DNA of 64,000 nucleotides from contig NZ_SNXW01000001.1 in assembly GCF_004362855.1 (NCBI RefSeq), positions 556,121 through 620,120 on the forward strand, written 5' to 3'. This document shows, piece by piece, positions 17,466 through 26,253 of the stretch. The notes beneath the pieces are model-generated. The model did not search any database and had not been told where the DNA came from. It saw nothing but the letters and a program-made list of their open reading frames with translations. Origin of the DNA: Aquabacterium commune (GTDB lineage: Bacteria; Pseudomonadota; Gammaproteobacteria; Burkholderiales; Burkholderiaceae_C). The stretch's first letter is position 1, and each line of letters opens with the position of its first letter. A program made the translations under genes and the position numbers.

Positions 17466-18464
17466 TCAACCGATCAGGTTGGCCAGCGACAGCAGCGCCA
17501 GCAGCAGCATCCACAGCACCACCGAACGCCAGATCAGGCCGACCACGCTGCGCAGGTGGGCCATCGACGGCGGTGTGCCCTGGGTGCTGCCCTCGGCCTC
17601 GATGAGGCTGGGCGAGTCGCCCTGGTTGAGGGTGCGGCTGACATCGCGTGCGCCATCGGCCGCGACCGGCGCGGCTTGGCCACCCAGCCGAACGCCCAGG
17701 GCGCCCGAGGCCGCCGAGAGGATGGTGCCCTCGTTCGGACGCAGCCACAACACGGCGTGCCGGCGCCAGGCATCGACCGCATCCTCGAAATTGCCAACCA
17801 CGGCAAAGCCGAAGGCGGTCATGCGGGCGGGCACGTGGTCCAGCCAGCCGAACAGCGTTTGCGACAGGTCCATGAGCCGGTCGTGCGTGGGCGTGCCCGT
17901 CACGCGGCTGCGGTAAGCCCAGTAACGCCCGGCGAACTCGGCCAGGCGGTAGAGCACCGCGCCGGCCGGGCCCAGGCCCAGGCTGGACAGGGCCACGAAC
18001 CAGAAAAACACGCCAAACACATGGCGGTGGGCGGCCAGCAACGAGTACTCCAGCACATGGCGCAGGATCTCGGTGCGCGGCAACTCGCTGGCGTCCAGGT
18101 TCTGCCAGTGCGCCAGCAGCTCGCGGGCGCGGTTTTCCTGGCCGGCTTCCAGCGCATCGCGGATGGCCGTGAAGTGGTGGCTGAACTGGCGAAAGCCCAG
18201 CGTGAGGTACAGCACCACCACATCGAACGCCAGGGCCAGCACCGTGCTGTAGCGGTTGATGAAGTAATAGCTGACCGCCACCAATGCCGAGGGCGCCAGC
18301 ACGGTGATGGCCCAGACCACGCGGGCATGCACATCGGCACCCGCGTCGAAATTGCGCCCGGCCCAACGCACCCAGGCCGCCAGCGCGTGGTGGATGGGGT
18401 TGAGGTTGGACAGCGGTTTGAGCTGCTCCGCCAGCAAGGCGAAGAGCACGGCAAAAAAGCTCAT
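17466..18464 (-). CDS. CobD/CbiB-like integral membrane protein
   Basis: 332-residue protein with an N-terminal hydrophobic segment, several internal helices and a C-terminal one. Segments such as FDVVVLYLTLGFRQFSHHF, AGAVLYRLAEFAGRYW and LDHVPARMTAFGFAVVGNFEDA match the CobD/CbiB family, whose true members form the aminopropanol side chain of cobalamin. No other cobalamin gene is near, so a cobalamin role is doubtful; related AmpE-like proteins are an alternative. The start has TATCAT exactly 6 nt upstream (leaderless-type). Confidence 0.8.
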   Translation of the reverse strand: MSFFAVLFALLAEQLKPLSNLNPIHHALAAWVRWAGRNFDAGADVHARVVWAITVLAPSALVAVSYYFINRYSTVLALAFDVVVLYLTLGFRQFSHHFTAIRDALEAGQENRARELLAHWQNLDASELPRTEILRHVLEYSLLAAHRHVFGVFFWFVALSSLGLGPAGAVLYRLAEFAGRYWAYRSRVTGTPTHDRLMDLSQTLFGWLDHVPARMTAFGFAVVGNFEDAVDAWRRHAVLWLRPNEGTILSAASGALGVRLGGQAAPVAADGARDVSRTLNQGDSPSLIEAEGSTQGTPPSMAHLRSVVGLIWRSVVLWMLLLALLSLANLIG

Positions 18465-18470
18465 GCCTTG

Positions 18471-18476
18471 ATGATA
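18471..18476 (-). promoter_or_regulatory. -10 box of the CobD-like gene (leaderless-type)
   Basis: On the minus strand TATCAT, then CAAGGC, then ATG: 6 nt to the start codon. CAAGGC could also serve as a weak ribosome binding sequence, but it is too close to the ATG. Confidence 0.5.
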
Positions 18477-18519
18477 GCGGTCGGGCCGCCTGCCCATGCG
18501 CCCGTTTGCAGCGGAAGGC

Positions 18520-19209
18520 TCATGCGGAGAGGAAGCGGTATAAATTTCGCAACATCGCGGCGGTCGCACCCCAGATGAAATACTCCTTGCCGGCCTCGGA
18601 CGACCACGGCATCGAGAAGAACTCCAGCGAGGTGCCCGACAGGTCGAAAGCGCGGCGCTGGTGGTGGCGCGGGTCCATCAGGAAGTCCAGCGGCACCTCG
18701 AACACTTCCTCCACCTCGCCCGGATCGGGCTGCAGGCTGAGCCAGGGGTGGTCGTGGTCGTGCGGCACGATCAAGCCCACCACCGGCGTGACGATGAAGC
18801 CGGTGCCGGTCGTGTAGGTGGGCAGGCTGCCCAAGACCTCCACGCGCTGCGGGTCCAGGCCCACTTCCTCCTGGGCTTCGCGCAGGGCGGCGGCCACCGC
18901 ATCGGCGTCGGTGGGCTCCATGCGCCCGCCGGGGAAACTGATCTGGCCCGCGTGCTTCCTGAGGTGGGCCGTGCGCTGGGTCAGCAGCACCGAAGCCCGG
19001 TCGCGCATGACCAGCGGCACCAGCACGGCGGCGTGGACCGGGTCGGGGGCACAGTACCACTTCTCGACATCGACATCGGGCTGCCACTGCGGCGGCTGGG
19101 CGAAGCGGCTCAGCAGCGCATCGCGCGAGAAATGCAGGGGCGAGACGGGTGGCAGGTGCTGGTCGTGCCCCAGCAATTCGGCGGCACGGGGGTCGATGGA
19201 AATGGCCAT
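18520..19209 (-). CDS. CoA pyrophosphatase-type Nudix hydrolase
   Basis: 229 residues. The Nudix box is in FPGGRMEPTDADAVAAALRE followed by AQEEVGL, with the extended FPGGRxEPxDxxxxxxALREA form typical of CoA/NADH-cleaving Nudix enzymes (UPF0035 class). An N-terminal segment of about 75 residues precedes it. It likely hydrolyses CoA to 4'-phosphopantetheine and adenosine bisphosphate. ATG 19209 was preferred to an in-frame GTG at 19239, since GATCAT lies 7 nt before the ATG. It is followed 55 bp later by the CobD-like gene. Confidence 0.9.
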   Translation of the reverse strand: MAISIDPRAAELLGHDQHLPPVSPLHFSRDALLSRFAQPPQWQPDVDVEKWYCAPDPVHAAVLVPLVMRDRASVLLTQRTAHLRKHAGQISFPGGRMEPTDADAVAAALREAQEEVGLDPQRVEVLGSLPTYTTGTGFIVTPVVGLIVPHDHDHPWLSLQPDPGEVEEVFEVPLDFLMDPRHHQRRAFDLSGTSLEFFSMPWSSEAGKEYFIWGATAAMLRNLYRFLSA

Positions 19210-19256
19210 GGCCTCAATGATCGCAGCAATGTCCGACACTCGGGGGCCGCCATGAG

Positions 19257-19290
19257 AAAAGCCGCCGACGCGCGGGGCGTGGGCGGCTTG
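19257..19290 (-). terminator. Rho-independent terminator after rplS
   Basis: On the minus strand AAGCCGCC, a 14-15 nt loop, GGCGGCTTTT: a GC stem followed by a short U run. It lies about 55 bp after the rplS stop and closes the rpsP operon. Confidence 0.7.
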
Positions 19291-19341
19291 GCTTCGCAGG
19301 GCAATGAGGCTGTGAGGCCCGCTTTTGCCTGCGGCGAAAGC

Positions 19342-19698
19342 TCAGGAGAGCTTTTCCTTGATGCGTGCGGACTTGCCGGAGCGCTGGCGCAGGTAGTACA
19401 GCTTGGCGCGGCGGACGTCACCGCGGCGCTTGACTTCGATCGAAGCGATCAGCGGGCTGTACAGCTGGAACGTGCGTTCCACGCCTTCGCCGCTGGAGAT
19501 CTTGCGCACGATGAAGCTGGAGTTCAGGCCACGGTTGCGACGGGCGATCACGACGCCTTCGTAAGCCTGGACGCGCTTGCGCGTGCCTTCGACCACGTTG
19601 ACGCTGACGATCACGGTGTCGCCAGGGGCGAACGAGGGGATGGTCTTGTTCAGACGAGCAATTTCCTCTTGCTCGAGCTGCTGGATGATGTTGGACAT
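19342..19698 (-). CDS. rplS: 50S ribosomal protein L19
   Basis: 118-residue large-subunit protein at the 30S-50S interface. [23 protein letters not shown] and the [17 protein letters not shown] and [13 protein letters not shown] segments are diagnostic. Last gene of rpsP-rimM-trmD-rplS, 95 bp after trmD. ATG 19698 follows an AGGAG-like site (GGAGCC); an in-frame TTG one codon upstream was ignored. Confidence 0.98.
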   Translation of the reverse strand: MSNIIQQLEQEEIARLNKTIPSFAPGDTVIVSVNVVEGTRKRVQAYEGVVIARRNRGLNSSFIVRKISSGEGVERTFQLYSPLIASIEVKRRGDVRRAKLYYLRQRSGKSARIKEKLS

Positions 19699-19793
19699 CA
19701 AAGGCTCCTAGTGATCGTGCCCGCGCTGAAATTTGCTCTGGCTGGATGCCATTTGCTTCGATTTGCCGGGCAGAGGATCTGCAAAACCGCAGA

Positions 19794-20618
19794 TTATAGC
19801 GTCAATTCACGAAGGAAGTCTTCGTCTTTTTTCGACAGCTCGCCACGGGCCCGCGCAGCCTCGATCAGCTCGGGACGGCGGCGCGCCGTCAGCGCCAGTT
19901 GCTGCTCGCGGCGCCATCGCGCGATCTGCGCATGGTGGCCTGACATCAGCACCGGCGGCACGGGCCAATCCACCCCACCGGCATCATCTGGCACGCCCGC
20001 CACCTCGGCCGACAGCAGCTCCGGGCGGCTGTAGTGCGGGCAGTCGAGCAGGCCATTTGAGAAGCTGTCCTGTTCGTGCGAGGCCGCGTCGTGCAGCACG
20101 CCCGGCTGCAGGCGCGCCACGGCGTCGATCAGCGTCAGCGCGGGCAACTCCCCGCCCGACAGCACGTAGTCGCCCAGGCTGAGCTCTTCGTCCACATGGG
20201 CGTCGATGAAGCGCTGGTCCACGCCCTCGTAACGGCCGCACACCAGCACGGCACCGGGGCCGGCGGCCAGCTGCTGCACGCGCTGCTGGGTCAGGCGCTG
20301 GCCTGCGGGGCTGAACCAGATCACCGGCAGGCGCGGGGATGGGGCCTGGCCACCGGCGGCCTCGGCAGCATGGGCAGACTGGCTCGCGCGGATGGCCGAC
20401 AAACAGCGCACCAGCGGCTCGACCAGCATCACCATGCCCGGCCCGCCACCGAAGGGACGGTCGTCAACGCGGCGGTAGGCGCCCTCGGCATGGTCGCGCA
20501 AGGGCCACAGGCGCACATCGACGGCCCGCGTCTCGAACGCACGGCGCGTCACGCCCACCTGCTGGAAGGGCGCGAACAGTTCAGGAAACAGGGTGATGAC
20601 GTCGAAGCGAACGGCCAT
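19794..20618 (-). CDS. trmD: tRNA (guanine(37)-N(1))-methyltransferase
   Basis: Knotted SPOUT methyltransferase that makes m1G37. 274 residues; MAVRFDVITLFPELF opening, RPFGGGPGMVM, VCGRYEGVDQRF and the SAM-knot segment LSLGDYVLSGGELPAL are all present. A 20-residue Ala/Gln-rich insertion (about 90-110) is longer than in E. coli. ATG 20618 was chosen over an in-frame start 8 codons upstream because it begins at the conserved N-terminus. It follows rimM by 38 bp. Confidence 0.97.
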   Translation of the reverse strand: MAVRFDVITLFPELFAPFQQVGVTRRAFETRAVDVRLWPLRDHAEGAYRRVDDRPFGGGPGMVMLVEPLVRCLSAIRASQSAHAAEAAGGQAPSPRLPVIWFSPAGQRLTQQRVQQLAAGPGAVLVCGRYEGVDQRFIDAHVDEELSLGDYVLSGGELPALTLIDAVARLQPGVLHDAASHEQDSFSNGLLDCPHYSRPELLSAEVAGVPDDAGGVDWPVPPVLMSGHHAQIARWRREQQLALTARRRPELIEAARARGELSKKDEDFLRELTL

Positions 20619-20656
20619 GGGCCCCCCATCGGCTGGCGCCATGACGGCGCCGAGGG

Positions 20657-21334
20657 TCAGTAGTCCAGACCCCAGTCGGCCACGATGCGCTTGTCGGCCA
20701 GGCTGACGCTGAGGATGTAGGCGGACACGAAGGGGATCAGGCGCTCGACGGGCTTGCCATCCTCGCCGGCTTCGCCCTCGAGGCGCAGCACGCTGTTGGG
20801 GCCGGTGTCGATCAGGTCCACGACGCGGCCGAGGGCCTCGCCTTGCGGATTGGACACGTCCAGACCGATGAGGTCGATCCAGTAGAACTCGCCGTCGTCG
20901 GGCGTCGGGAAGGCCGAGCGCGACACAAACACGCGGGCGCCCTTGAGGGCTTCGGCGGCGTTGCGGTCGTCCAGGCCTTCGCAGGTGGCGACCACGATGT
21001 CGCTTTGCTCACGGGCGCTCTTGACCTGCAGGAAACGCGGCGCGTTCAGTCGGGCGGCTTGCGCGGCTGATGCCACGGCCGAGACCGGCTTCGCACCCGC
21101 ACCCGCACCCGCACCTGCGCCCGTACGCACGACGGCGCCCGCAGCCGCTTCGGCGGGGCGCAAAAACCACTTCTTGGTGCAGAACAGGGCCTGAGGATCG
21201 GACGAGAACGGCATCACCTTGATGCCGCCCTTGACGCCCCAGGCATCGACCACGCGGCCCACCTCCACCGCGTCTTCGGGCCAGACGACACCGTCGTCCA
21301 GCAGCAGCGGGGAGGGGTTCGCGTGCTCGCTCAT
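20657..21334 (-). CDS. rimM: Ribosome maturation factor RimM, with Gly-Ala repeat insertion
   Basis: 16S rRNA processing factor binding S19. 225 residues against the usual 170-180. The N-terminal barrel (VGRVVDAWGVKGGIKVMPFS) and the PRC-barrel C-terminus (YWIDLIGLDVSNPQGEALG, then NSVLRL and RLIPFVSAYI) are intact. The extra length is an Ala/Gly/Val-rich insertion at about residues 65-95 with a Gly-Ala run encoded by hexamer repeats at 21093-21122. Second gene of the operon, 29 bp after rpsP. Confidence 0.96.
   Translation of the reverse strand: MSEHANPSPLLLDDGVVWPEDAVEVGRVVDAWGVKGGIKVMPFSSDPQALFCTKKWFLRPAEAAAGAVVRTGAGAGAGAGAKPVSAVASAAQAARLNAPRFLQVKSAREQSDIVVATCEGLDDRNAAEALKGARVFVSRSAFPTPDDGEFYWIDLIGLDVSNPQGEALGRVVDLIDTGPNSVLRLEGEAGEDGKPVERLIPFVSAYILSVSLADKRIVADWGLDY
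21093..21122. repeat. Hexanucleotide microsatellite inside rimM
   Basis: Five tandem 6-bp units on the plus strand: GCACCC three times, then GCACCT and GCGCCC. They encode a Gly-Ala run in RimM. Unit length is a multiple of three, so slippage changes length without a frameshift. Confidence 0.85.
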
Positions 21335-21363
21335 GCCAGCCTGTTCTGCTTGGGCATTCAGGC

Positions 21364-21621
21364 TCAGGCGGCGACAGCCTTGGCCTTGGCGTCGCGGATC
21401 AGGCGAGCAACGGTGTCGGAGGCTTGAGCGCCATTGCCGACCCAGTGGTCCACGCGGTCAAACGCGATGCGCAGGGACTCGGCGTTGCCGGAAGCCAGGG
21501 GGTTGTAGAAACCCACGCGCTCCAGGAAACGGCCGTCACGGCGGTTCTTTTGCTCGGCAACGACGATGTTGTAGAACGGGCGCTTCTTGGAGCCGCCGCG
21601 GGAGAGTCGAATCACGACCAT
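21364..21621 (-). CDS. rpsP: 30S ribosomal protein S16
   Basis: 85 residues, [24 protein letters not shown] followed by [13 protein letters not shown], a full match in length and sequence to S16. First gene of the operon; an AAGGA site lies before the ATG. The upstream 234 bp to the divergent TM2 gene must hold the operon promoter; I see no single convincing one. Confidence 0.98.
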   Translation of the reverse strand: MVVIRLSRGGSKKRPFYNIVVAEQKNRRDGRFLERVGFYNPLASGNAESLRIAFDRVDHWVGNGAQASDTVARLIRDAKAKAVAA

Positions 21622-21855
21622 GGTGTGTCCTTCACAAATGGGGGCGATGGCTGCGTCCCGGGAGACACTCGGGGGGCAGTCATCAGGGTGATCATCTGGG
21701 CATTCATCTGGGTCGGCACTTGCCTGTGTTTGTCACAGACTTGCACCCACCCACAAGCCCGGCTTGCTTAGATACGCGCTGGTCCGACCGGGAAAACCTC
21801 CCCGAACGCCCAGCCCAAGCCGGAAAACCGCGGATTATAGTCTGACCTCACCGGA

Positions 21856-22347
21856 ATGTGCAAAACCTGCACCGCCAAGCCCATGTCACCCCGCCCCACC
21901 CGCATCCATTCCAAGACCGTGGCCACTTGGGCCGCCTTCGTGGGTGGCGCCTTCGGGCTGCACCGCTTCTATTTGCACGGGCTGCGCGACAAGGCGGGTT
22001 GGTTGCTGTGGCTGCCCACGCTGGTTGGGCTGTGGGGTCTGCACCGGGTCTCGCTGTACGGGCAGGACGACCAGCTCGCCTGGCTGCTCGTGCCGGTGCT
22101 GGGCTTCACGCTGGCGGGCACCATGCTGCAGGGCATCGTCTTCGGCCTGACGCCCGATGCGGCCTGGCACGCCCGGCACAACCCGCATCTGCAGACCGAA
22201 CAGGCTCCCATCAGCGGCTGGCCGGCCATCATCGGGGTGATCCTGTGCCTGCTGATCGGCGCCACGGTGCTGATGGCGAGCATCGCCTTCTCGGGCCAGC
22301 GTTACTTCGAGTACCAGGTGGAAGAAGCCCGCAAGATCAGCCAGTGA
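21856..22347 (+). CDS. TM2 domain membrane protein
   Basis: 163 residues. The N-terminal half is a TM2 domain: VATWAAFVGGAFGLHRFYLHGLRDKAGWLL with the GxxGxHRFYLG-type motif, two membrane helices around 20-65, then two more hydrophobic segments (about 75-95 and 120-145). Function of such small proteins is unknown. Start at ATG 21856 (MCKTCTAK, CxxC) with CCGGA upstream; ATG 21883 is a possible alternative. A TATAGT box lies 15 nt before the first ATG. Confidence 0.8.
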   Translation: MCKTCTAKPMSPRPTRIHSKTVATWAAFVGGAFGLHRFYLHGLRDKAGWLLWLPTLVGLWGLHRVSLYGQDDQLAWLLVPVLGFTLAGTMLQGIVFGLTPDAAWHARHNPHLQTEQAPISGWPAIIGVILCLLIGATVLMASIAFSGQRYFEYQVEEARKISQ

Positions 22348-22422
22348 GGCTGACTCGCACCCCAAGTCGGGGCAAAGCACGGATAATCCCGCCTTTGCGC
22401 CACCAGACCTCCTGCTCACGCC

Positions 22423-23550
22423 ATGACCGCCGCCACGCCCAACCCGTCCGCAGCTCCCCTCACCTACGACCAGGCCGGTGTCAACTACGACCTGATCGAC
22501 CCGCTGAAGGTGGCCGCCCAGCGCGCCGCGGCCGAAACCGGCACCCACCTGGCCAGCCACGGCTTCAGCGAAGTGCTGGCCTCGCGCGGTGAGTCGGCCT
22601 ATGTGGTCGATGTGGGCCCGATGTACCTGGCCTCCATCGTCGAATGCCTGGGCACCAAAACCCTGGTGGCCGATGAAATGGCCCTGCTGACGGGCAAGAG
22701 CTACTACGACGGCATCGCCCAGGACACCATCGCCATGGCGGTCAACGACCTGATCACCGTGGGCGCCACGCCCCTGGTGGTGCAGGCCTACTGGGCCGCG
22801 GGCGGCTCCGACTGGTTCGGCGACAAGGTCCGCGCCAATGCGCTCGTGGCCGGCTGGAAGAAGGCCTGCCAGGTGAGCAATGTCGCCTGGGGCGGCGGCG
22901 AGACCCCCGCGCTGGCCGGCATCGTGGCCGATGGCCGCGTGGACCTGGCCGCCTCCTGCACCGGCATCATCAGCCCGAAAACCCGCCTGTCCGTAGGCGA
23001 CAAGCTGGGCGCGGGCGACGCCATCGTCTTCCTGGCGGCCAGCGGCATCCACGCCAACGGCCTGTCGCTGGCGCGCAAGCTGGCCGAGCGCCTGCCCCAG
23101 GGCTACCTGACCGACATCGGCAACGGCCAGACCTATGGCGAGGCCCTGCTGGCACCGACCACGCTGTACTCGCCCGTGACCGAGGCGCTGGCCAGGGAAG
23201 GCATTTTCCCGCATTACTGCGCGAACGTGACCGGCCATGGCTGGCGCAAGCTGCTGCGTCACCCCAAGCAGTTGACCTACCGCATCACGGCCGTGCCGCC
23301 CAAGACGGCGATCCTGGCCTTCATGCAGAAAGAATGCGGCCTGGACGACCACGAGGCCTACGGCACGCTGAACATGGGCGCCGGTTTCGCCTTGTATGTG
23401 GCGGCCGACCAGGCACCGCGCGTGGTGGAGATCGCGCAGGCGCAGGGCATCGACGCCATGGTTGCGGGTCGGGTCGAAGACGGCCCCAAGCAGGTGGTGA
23501 TCGAGCCTCTGGGCGTGACATACGGCGCAGAAGAGCTGCAACTGCGCTGA
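22423..23550 (+). CDS. AIR synthase (PurM)-related protein, divergent form
   Basis: 375 residues in the PurM/ThiL/SelD fold. The opening LTYDQAGVNYDLIDPLK and the C-terminal LNMGAGFALYV (compare FNMGIGM in PurM) place it near phosphoribosylformylglycinamidine cyclo-ligase. The catalytic/nucleotide loop GTDGVGTK of true PurM is replaced by VECLGTKT, and the following ADEMALLTGKSYYDGIAQDTIAMAVNDLITVGATPLVV segment is of a distinct subgroup. It may be an alternative AIR synthase or an enzyme with another ATP-dependent reaction. A GATAAT box lies about 35 nt upstream. Confidence 0.8.
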   Translation: MTAATPNPSAAPLTYDQAGVNYDLIDPLKVAAQRAAAETGTHLASHGFSEVLASRGESAYVVDVGPMYLASIVECLGTKTLVADEMALLTGKSYYDGIAQDTIAMAVNDLITVGATPLVVQAYWAAGGSDWFGDKVRANALVAGWKKACQVSNVAWGGGETPALAGIVADGRVDLAASCTGIISPKTRLSVGDKLGAGDAIVFLAASGIHANGLSLARKLAERLPQGYLTDIGNGQTYGEALLAPTTLYSPVTEALAREGIFPHYCANVTGHGWRKLLRHPKQLTYRITAVPPKTAILAFMQKECGLDDHEAYGTLNMGAGFALYVAADQAPRVVEIAQAQGIDAMVAGRVEDGPKQVVIEPLGVTYGAEELQLR

Positions 23551-23601
23551 TGTAGGTGCCATTTGGCGCCACGGACACCCCAGGGTTTACACCCGGGCGT
23601 G

Positions 23602-23629
23602 TTCAGTTTGCCCACAGAACGTCCGATAA
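23602..23629 (+). promoter_or_regulatory. Putative sigma-28 (FliA) promoter of the chemoreceptor gene
   Basis: TTCAGTTT, 12 nt, TCCGATAA, compared with TAAAGTTT-N11-GCCGATAA: 6/8 and 7/8 matches, one extra spacer base. It lies 97 bp before the chemoreceptor start, consistent with late flagellar-class regulation. Confidence 0.55.
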
Positions 23630-23725
23630 AGCATTCGTTCGTGACGGATTTCACCCGCTCGCCCGTCGGCAGGCGGCGAGATGATCGTCACGGCGAAGCG
23701 CAGTCTGGACTTCGTGGACAAACAC

Positions 23726-25282
23726 ATGCTCAACATCCGCAACATCCGCATCGGTCAACGGCTGACGATGGGCTTCGGCCTCGTCATCGCATTGATGGTT
23801 CTGCTCGCGGGCCTGGCGCTCACGCGCATCCAGGGCCTCAGCCAGGAAACCACCGAGATCGTCGGCAGCACCTACCCGCAAACGGTGACCGCCAACCGGA
23901 TGAAGGCCAACCTCAATGAGATTTCGCGCAGCATGCTCAGCGTGCTGGTGATGAGCGATGAGGAGCAGATCAAGGGCGAGTTGGTCAACATCGCCAAGTA
24001 CGAAAAGCTCAACGTCGAGCTGGCCACGGGTGTGGAAAAGGCCCTGACGGGCGAGGCCGACAAAGAACTGCTGGCCAACCTCGGCAAATACCGCGAGCGC
24101 TCCAACAAGGCGCAGAAAGCCTTTGTGGAACTGGTTCAGGGCGGCCAGAAGGACGAAGCGCTGACCAAGTTCCTGTTCTCCGTGCGTTCGATGCACACCA
24201 AGTACTTCGAGGCGCTGGAGCAGCTCAACACCCGCCAGCACGCGCTGATGGAAGCCACCGGTGCGCGCTCGGCCGAGACCGCCCGCAACACCACCCTGTT
24301 CATCGTGGCCCTGGCGGGCGCCATCGTCGCCGTGAGCGTCGGCGTGGCCTTCTTCGCCACCCGCAGCATCACCCGCCCGCTGAACCGCGCCGTCAAGATC
24401 GCCGAGCAGGTGGCCGCAGGCGACCTCAGTGCCCGCATCGTCAGCGAGAGCGAGGACGAGACCGGCCAGCTGATGCGCGCCCTCGATGAGATGAACCGCG
24501 GCCTGCAACGCATCGTGGGCGATGTGCGCCAGGGCACGGTGGCCATCGCGTCGGCGTCCAGCCAGATCGCGTCGGGCAACTCCGACCTGTCGGTGCGCAC
24601 CGAGGAGCAGGCCTCCTCGCTGGCGCAGACGTCGTCGGCCATGAACGAGCTGACCCGCATCGTGCGCCAGAACGCCGAAAACGCTTCGCAGGCCAACCAG
24701 CTGGCCTCGGCCGCATCGAACATCGCGACCGAAGGCGGTCAGGTGGTGGCCCAGGTGGTGGACACCATGGGCGCCATCGACGCGTCCTCGCGCAAGATCG
24801 TGGACATCATCTCCGTGATCGACGGCATCGCCTTCCAGACCAACATCCTGGCGCTGAATGCCGCCGTGGAGGCCGCCCGCGCCGGCGAGCAGGGCCGCGG
24901 CTTTGCCGTGGTGGCGGGCGAGGTCCGCACCCTGGCGCAGCGTTCGGCAACGGCCGCCAAGGAAATCAAGACGCTGATCAACGAGTCGGTGGAGAAGGTC
25001 GAGCAAGGCAGCAAGCTCGTGTCCTCGGCCGGCGGCACCATGGACAACGTGGTGGCCAGCGTGCAGCGCGTCACCGACATCATTGGCGAGATCACCGCGG
25101 CCAGCCGCTCGCAGAGCGAAGGCATCGAGGAAGTCACGCGCAGCATCCACAAGATGGATGGCGTGACGCAGCAGAACGCCGCCCTGGTCGAACAGGCCGC
25201 GGCGGCCGCCGAATCCATGCAGAACCAGGCGCACAGCCTGGCCGAGGTGGTGAGCGTGTTCAAGCTCGAAACAACCGCCTGA
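23726..25282 (+). CDS. Methyl-accepting chemotaxis protein
   Basis: 518-residue transmembrane chemoreceptor. TM1 at about 13-35, a periplasmic four-helix-bundle ligand domain of about 150 residues, TM2 at about 190-212, HAMP (TRSITRPLNRAVKIAEQVAAGDLSARI), then the signalling domain with hairpin tip containing EAARAGEQGRGFAVVAGEVR. No C-terminal NWETF-like CheR-binding pentapeptide. ATG 23726 gives a normal N-terminus; an in-frame start 15 codons earlier is less likely. A sigma-28-type promoter lies upstream, linking it to the flagellar genes 11 kb away. Ligand unknown. Confidence 0.94.
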   Translation: MLNIRNIRIGQRLTMGFGLVIALMVLLAGLALTRIQGLSQETTEIVGSTYPQTVTANRMKANLNEISRSMLSVLVMSDEEQIKGELVNIAKYEKLNVELATGVEKALTGEADKELLANLGKYRERSNKAQKAFVELVQGGQKDEALTKFLFSVRSMHTKYFEALEQLNTRQHALMEATGARSAETARNTTLFIVALAGAIVAVSVGVAFFATRSITRPLNRAVKIAEQVAAGDLSARIVSESEDETGQLMRALDEMNRGLQRIVGDVRQGTVAIASASSQIASGNSDLSVRTEEQASSLAQTSSAMNELTRIVRQNAENASQANQLASAASNIATEGGQVVAQVVDTMGAIDASSRKIVDIISVIDGIAFQTNILALNAAVEAARAGEQGRGFAVVAGEVRTLAQRSATAAKEIKTLINESVEKVEQGSKLVSSAGGTMDNVVASVQRVTDIIGEITAASRSQSEGIEEVTRSIHKMDGVTQQNAALVEQAAAAAESMQNQAHSLAEVVSVFKLETTA

Positions 25283-25357
25283 GCCTCGCACGTCAGCATC
25301 GACACCCTCCCGTCCTCTCCCACTTTTCCGCCCTTCCGACCACCAAGGACCCTCCCG

Positions 25358-25945
25358 ATGAAAGCTCGCATCACCGCCCTCATGACCGCAGCCGCCCTGG
25401 CCCTGGGCGCGCTGTCCACCGCCCACGCCGTTGAAGTCCAGGGCGCGAAGCTCGAAGACACCGCCACCGTGGCGGGCAAGAATCTGGTGCTCAATGGCGC
25501 CGGCGCCCGCATCAAGGCCGTGTTCAAGGTCTATGCGATCGGCCTGTACCTGACCGAGAAGAAGACCACCACCGCCGACATCCTGGCCCTCAATGGCCCC
25601 AAGCGCTTCAAGATCGTCTTCCTGCGCGACCTGAGCTCCGAAGAGTTCGGCTCGGCCTTCCTGGCAGGCATCAACAAGAACCTGGAAAAAGACGAGAAGA
25701 CGAAGTTCGTCAACCAGATCACCAAGTTCGGCGACCTGTTCACCGAGTTCGAAGGCGTGAAGAAGGGCGAGGTCATCATCGGTGACTACAACCCGGCCGT
25801 GGGCACCACCATCACGCTCAACGGCAAGCAACTGGGTTCGCCCCTGCCTGACATCGGCTTCTACAACGCCATTTTGCGCATCTGGATTGGCGCGAACCCG
25901 GCCGACAACATGCTCAAGCCGCTGCTGCTGGGCGACAAGCCCTGA
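25358..25945 (+). CDS. Chalcone isomerase-like secreted protein
   Basis: 195 residues with a clear signal peptide (MKARITALMTAAALALGALSTAHA, cleavage after Ala24). The mature part matches the bacterial chalcone-isomerase-like domain: GAGARIKAVFKVYAIGLYLTEK and FLRDLSSEEF. These periplasmic proteins share the fold of plant chalcone isomerase and fatty-acid-binding relatives, but their function is unknown. It follows the chemoreceptor by 75 bp on the same strand and could be read through from it. Confidence 0.85.
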   Translation: MKARITALMTAAALALGALSTAHAVEVQGAKLEDTATVAGKNLVLNGAGARIKAVFKVYAIGLYLTEKKTTTADILALNGPKRFKIVFLRDLSSEEFGSAFLAGINKNLEKDEKTKFVNQITKFGDLFTEFEGVKKGEVIIGDYNPAVGTTITLNGKQLGSPLPDIGFYNAILRIWIGANPADNMLKPLLLGDKP

Positions 25946-26018
25946 GCTGACTGACACCCTCTTTGCCGAGGGTCTGCACGCCCAGGCCCGCCAGGACGGC
26001 CGGCCTCGCGTACAATGG

Positions 26019-26123
26019 TCGGTGACGGGCCTCCTCGCATGGGGGCGCGGCCAACCGGGTCAGATCGGGAACGAAGCAGCCCTAACCGAATGCCTCCAGT
26101 GCCGGGGTCAGGCTCGTCACCTT
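26019..26123 (+). ncRNA. ffs: Signal recognition particle RNA, small bacterial type (4.5S)
   Basis: About 105 nt. The SRP54/Ffh-binding core is clear: GGTCAGATCGGGAACGAAGC followed by AGCC matches the conserved GGTCAGGTCCGGAAGGAAGC and AGCC. The ends pair: GGTGACG at 26021-26027 with CGTCACC at 26115-26121. TACAAT at 26011-26016 is a well-placed -10 box. A second hairpin CGCTGTC/GACAGCG at 26133-26151 follows and may help 3'-end formation. It partners with Ffh in co-translational membrane targeting. Confidence 0.93.
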
Positions 26124-26253
26124 CTTTCTTCGCGCTGTCGTTCTGACAGCGTTGGATGCCCCACGCGTCGCGGCCGGGACCGAACTTCCGCGAAAGTTCG
26201 GGGCGCTTCTTGAACGCGCCACCCGCGCACTCTGCCGCACCCCGCGTGAACGC

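Noticed and set aside
26133..26151. Rho-independent terminator after the SRP RNA
   Set aside because: A clear 7-bp hairpin but no following T run; recorded only as a possible 3'-end element.
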